Assembly: GCF_015352985.1 (NCBI RefSeq)
Contig: NZ_JACYXF010000011.1
Location: 86,940-150,939, forward strand
DNA: 64,000 nucleotides
Reading direction: 5' to 3'
From: Noviherbaspirillum malthae
Lineage (GTDB): Bacteria; Pseudomonadota; Gammaproteobacteria; Burkholderiales; Burkholderiaceae_D
In this document: in pieces, positions 62,450 through 64,000 of the stretch
Numbering within the stretch: the first letter of the stretch is position 1
Layout: each line of letters opens with the position of its first letter
The notes under the pieces: model-generated
Seen by the model: only the letters and a program-made list of their open reading frames with translations
What the model was told of the DNA's origin: nothing
The model's database searches: none
Translations under genes and position numbers: made by a program

Positions 62450-63259
62450 TCAGCCGAAACGGCCGGTGATGTAATCCTGGGTTTCCTTCTTCGCCGGATT
62501 CATGAAGATCTGGTCGGTTTCGCCGAACTCGACCAGCTCGCCCAGATACATGTAGGCAGTGAAATCCGAGCAGCGCGCCGCCTGCTGCATGTTGTGCGTC
62601 ACAATGGCGATCGTGTAATCCTGCTTGAGCTCGTGGATCAGCTCCTCGATCTTCACCGTCGAGATCGGATCCAGCGCCGAGGTCGGCTCGTCCAGCAGCA
62701 GCACATCGGGCTTGACCGCCACCCCGCGCGCGATGCACAGCCGCTGCTGCTGACCGCCCGACAGGCTCAGGCCGCTCTTGTTGAGCTTGTCCTTGACCTC
62801 GCCCCACAGCGCCGCCTTCTTCAGCGCCCATTCCACCCGCTCGTCCATCTCTCCCCTGGACAGGTTTTCGTACAGGCGCACGCCGAAGGCGATGTTTTCA
62901 TAGACCGACATCGGGAACGGCGTCGGTTTCTGGAATACCATGCCGACCTTGGCGCGCAGCATGTTGACGTCCTGCCCGGGATCGAGGATGTTGCGCCCGT
63001 TGTACATGATCTTGCCTTCGGCGCGCTGGCCGGGGTACAGGTCGTACATGCGGTTGAGGGTGCGCAGCAGCGTCGACTTGCCGCAGCCGGACGGGCCGAT
63101 GAAGGCCGTCACCTTCTTCTCGTAGATATTGAGGTTGACGTTCTTCAGGCCCTGGAAACTGCCGTAATAGAAGTTCAGGCCGGAGATTTCCAGCGTGGGT
63201 GCCGCCAGCTGTGTGGACTGTGCAGACTGTGCGAGCTGTGGTGTAGTAGAAGTCATCAT
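62450..63259 (-). CDS. pstB: Phosphate ABC transporter ATP-binding protein PstB
   Basis: A 269-residue ATPase: Walker [10 protein letters not shown], signature [13 protein letters not shown], Walker [13 protein letters not shown] and the switch His in [10 protein letters not shown]. The N-terminal ~20 residues are a low-complexity Ser/Thr/Gln extension. The gene starts one base after the pstA stop. Confidence 0.97.
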   Translation of the reverse strand: MMTSTTPQLAQSAQSTQLAAPTLEISGLNFYYGSFQGLKNVNLNIYEKKVTAFIGPSGCGKSTLLRTLNRMYDLYPGQRAEGKIMYNGRNILDPGQDVNMLRAKVGMVFQKPTPFPMSVYENIAFGVRLYENLSRGEMDERVEWALKKAALWGEVKDKLNKSGLSLSGGQQQRLCIARGVAVKPDVLLLDEPTSALDPISTVKIEELIHELKQDYTIAIVTHNMQQAARCSDFTAYMYLGELVEFGETDQIFMNPAKKETQDYITGRFG

Positions 63260-63260
63260 G

Positions 63261-64000
63261 TCAGTTGGGAATTTTCTGGCTGAACAGGGTACGCGACAGG
63301 ATATTGAGGCCCAGCACGCTGAAGGTGATCAGCAGCGCGCCGCCCCAGGCCAGTTCGCGCCAGTTGTCGTACGGGCTCATCGCAAACTGGTAGATCACCA
63401 CCGGCAGGTTGGCCATCGGCGCATTCATGTTGGCGCTGAAGAACTGGTTATTGAGCGCCGTGAACAGCAGCGGCGCCGTCTCGCCCGAGATGCGCGCCAC
63501 CGCCAGCAGCACGCCCGTGATCACGCCCGCCTTCACCGCCCGCAGCCGCACCATCATCGCCACCTTCCAGCGCGGCGCGCCCAGCGAGAACGCCGCCTCG
63601 CGCAGGCTACTCGGCACCAGCTTGAGCATGTTGTCGGTGGTGCGCACCACCACCGGAATGGCAATGAGCGAGATCGCAAACGTGCCGGCCCAGCCGGAAA
63701 AATGCTTCACGTTGGCCACGTAGATCGCATAGACGAACAGGCCGATCACGATCGACGGCGCCGAGAGCATGATGTCGGTGACAAAGCGCGTGACCTGCGC
63801 CAGCCAGCTTTCCTCGCCGTACTCGGCCAGGTAGATGCCGGCCAGGATGCCCACCGGCGTGCTGATGAGCGTTGCCGCGCCCACCATCAGCAGGCTGCCG
63901 ACGATGGCATTGATCAGGCCGCCGCCCTCGCCGCCCGGGGCCGGCGTGGTTTCGGTGAACATGGCGATGCTCAGTGCGCTGAAACCCTTGATGAGCAGGG
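63261..64000 (-). CDS. pstA: Phosphate ABC transporter permease PstA (C-terminal part)
   Basis: The last 246 residues of PstA; the 5' end lies beyond base 64000. The frame stays open upstream of ATG 63962, so that Met is internal. About five TM helices and the permease EAA-like loop ([19 protein letters not shown]) are visible. It forms the Pst channel with PstC. pstC and pstS presumably lie just outside the window. Confidence 0.96.
   Translation of the reverse strand, partial: LLIKGFSALSIAMFTETTPAPGGEGGGLINAIVGSLLMVGAATLISTPVGILAGIYLAEYGEESWLAQVTRFVTDIMLSAPSIVIGLFVYAIYVANVKHFSGWAGTFAISLIAIPVVVRTTDNMLKLVPSSLREAAFSLGAPRWKVAMMVRLRAVKAGVITGVLLAVARISGETAPLLFTALNNQFFSANMNAPMANLPVVIYQFAMSPYDNWRELAWGGALLITFSVLGLNILSRTLFSQKIPN

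Overview
The window is chromosomal sequence from a high-GC betaproteobacterium. Gene content, protein sequences and gene order (accD-folC-SPOR protein-cvpA-purF behind trpFBA; leuCDB-asd-fimV-truA; carAB-greA; ftsH-folP-glmM) fit Burkholderiales, most likely Oxalobacteraceae (Herbaspirillum/Noviherbaspirillum-like). The family placement is inference from protein character and synteny, not from a search. There are no rRNA genes, CRISPR arrays, intact insertion sequences or prophage genes. Nearly all of it is core metabolism plus signal transduction.

Layout. 1-0.75 kb: the 5' part of a Cys/Met-metabolism PLP enzyme (minus strand) behind a SAM-II-type riboswitch, an intrinsic terminator and a sigma70-like promoter. 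0.9-6.3 kb: a plus-strand signalling cluster (PAS-PAS histidine kinase, single-domain response regulator, REC-GAF-GAF-PAS-GGDEF-EAL protein). 6.3-6.5 kb: a ~160-bp imperfect palindrome. 6.6-24.1 kb: a long minus-strand run leuC, an entericidin-like lipoprotein, leuD, leuB, asd, fimV, truA, trpF, trpB, trpA, accD, folC, SPOR protein, cvpA, purF (leucine, lysine/threonine and tryptophan synthesis, fatty acid, folate and purine genes, and a FimV polar hub). 24.3-27.4 kb: aroC-MFS-M48 lipoprotein peptidase operon. 27.8-33.5 kb: a second c-di-GMP/phosphorelay pair (DUF3369 response regulator with degenerate GGDEF plus EAL, and a large membrane histidine kinase). 33.5-36.2 kb: an LplT-PlsC fusion and a CBS protein. 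36.4-43.3 kb: O-acetylhomoserine sulfhydrylase plus alpha/beta hydrolase, Mpo1-like protein, YihY, a wrbA-DUF2069-FAD oxidase overlapping cluster and a DUF4124 protein. 43.3-43.95 kb: tRNA-Arg(TCT) and tRNA-Pro(TGG). 44-50.3 kb: ftsH-folP-glmM, rlmE, yhbY, greA. 50.4-54.9 kb: carAB behind a near-consensus promoter. 55-59.6 kb: heme-binding-like small protein, REC/degenerate-GGDEF regulator, NlpC/P60 hydrolase, patatin-like lipoprotein and a Fur-box-preceded Fe(III)-binding protein. 59.7-64 kb: pstA(partial)-pstB-phoU-phoB-phoR phosphate regulon.

The most distinctive signals are regulatory: the SAM-II riboswitch whose terminator abuts the start codon, an entericidin gene that appears to start with ATA inside the leu cluster, divergent rlmE/yhbY promoters sharing one -10 element, and a Fur box in front of an orphan iron-binding protein. 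Two regulators with broken GGDEF motifs and the palindromic repeat also merit a look. I did not find a convincing wholly new multi-gene system.
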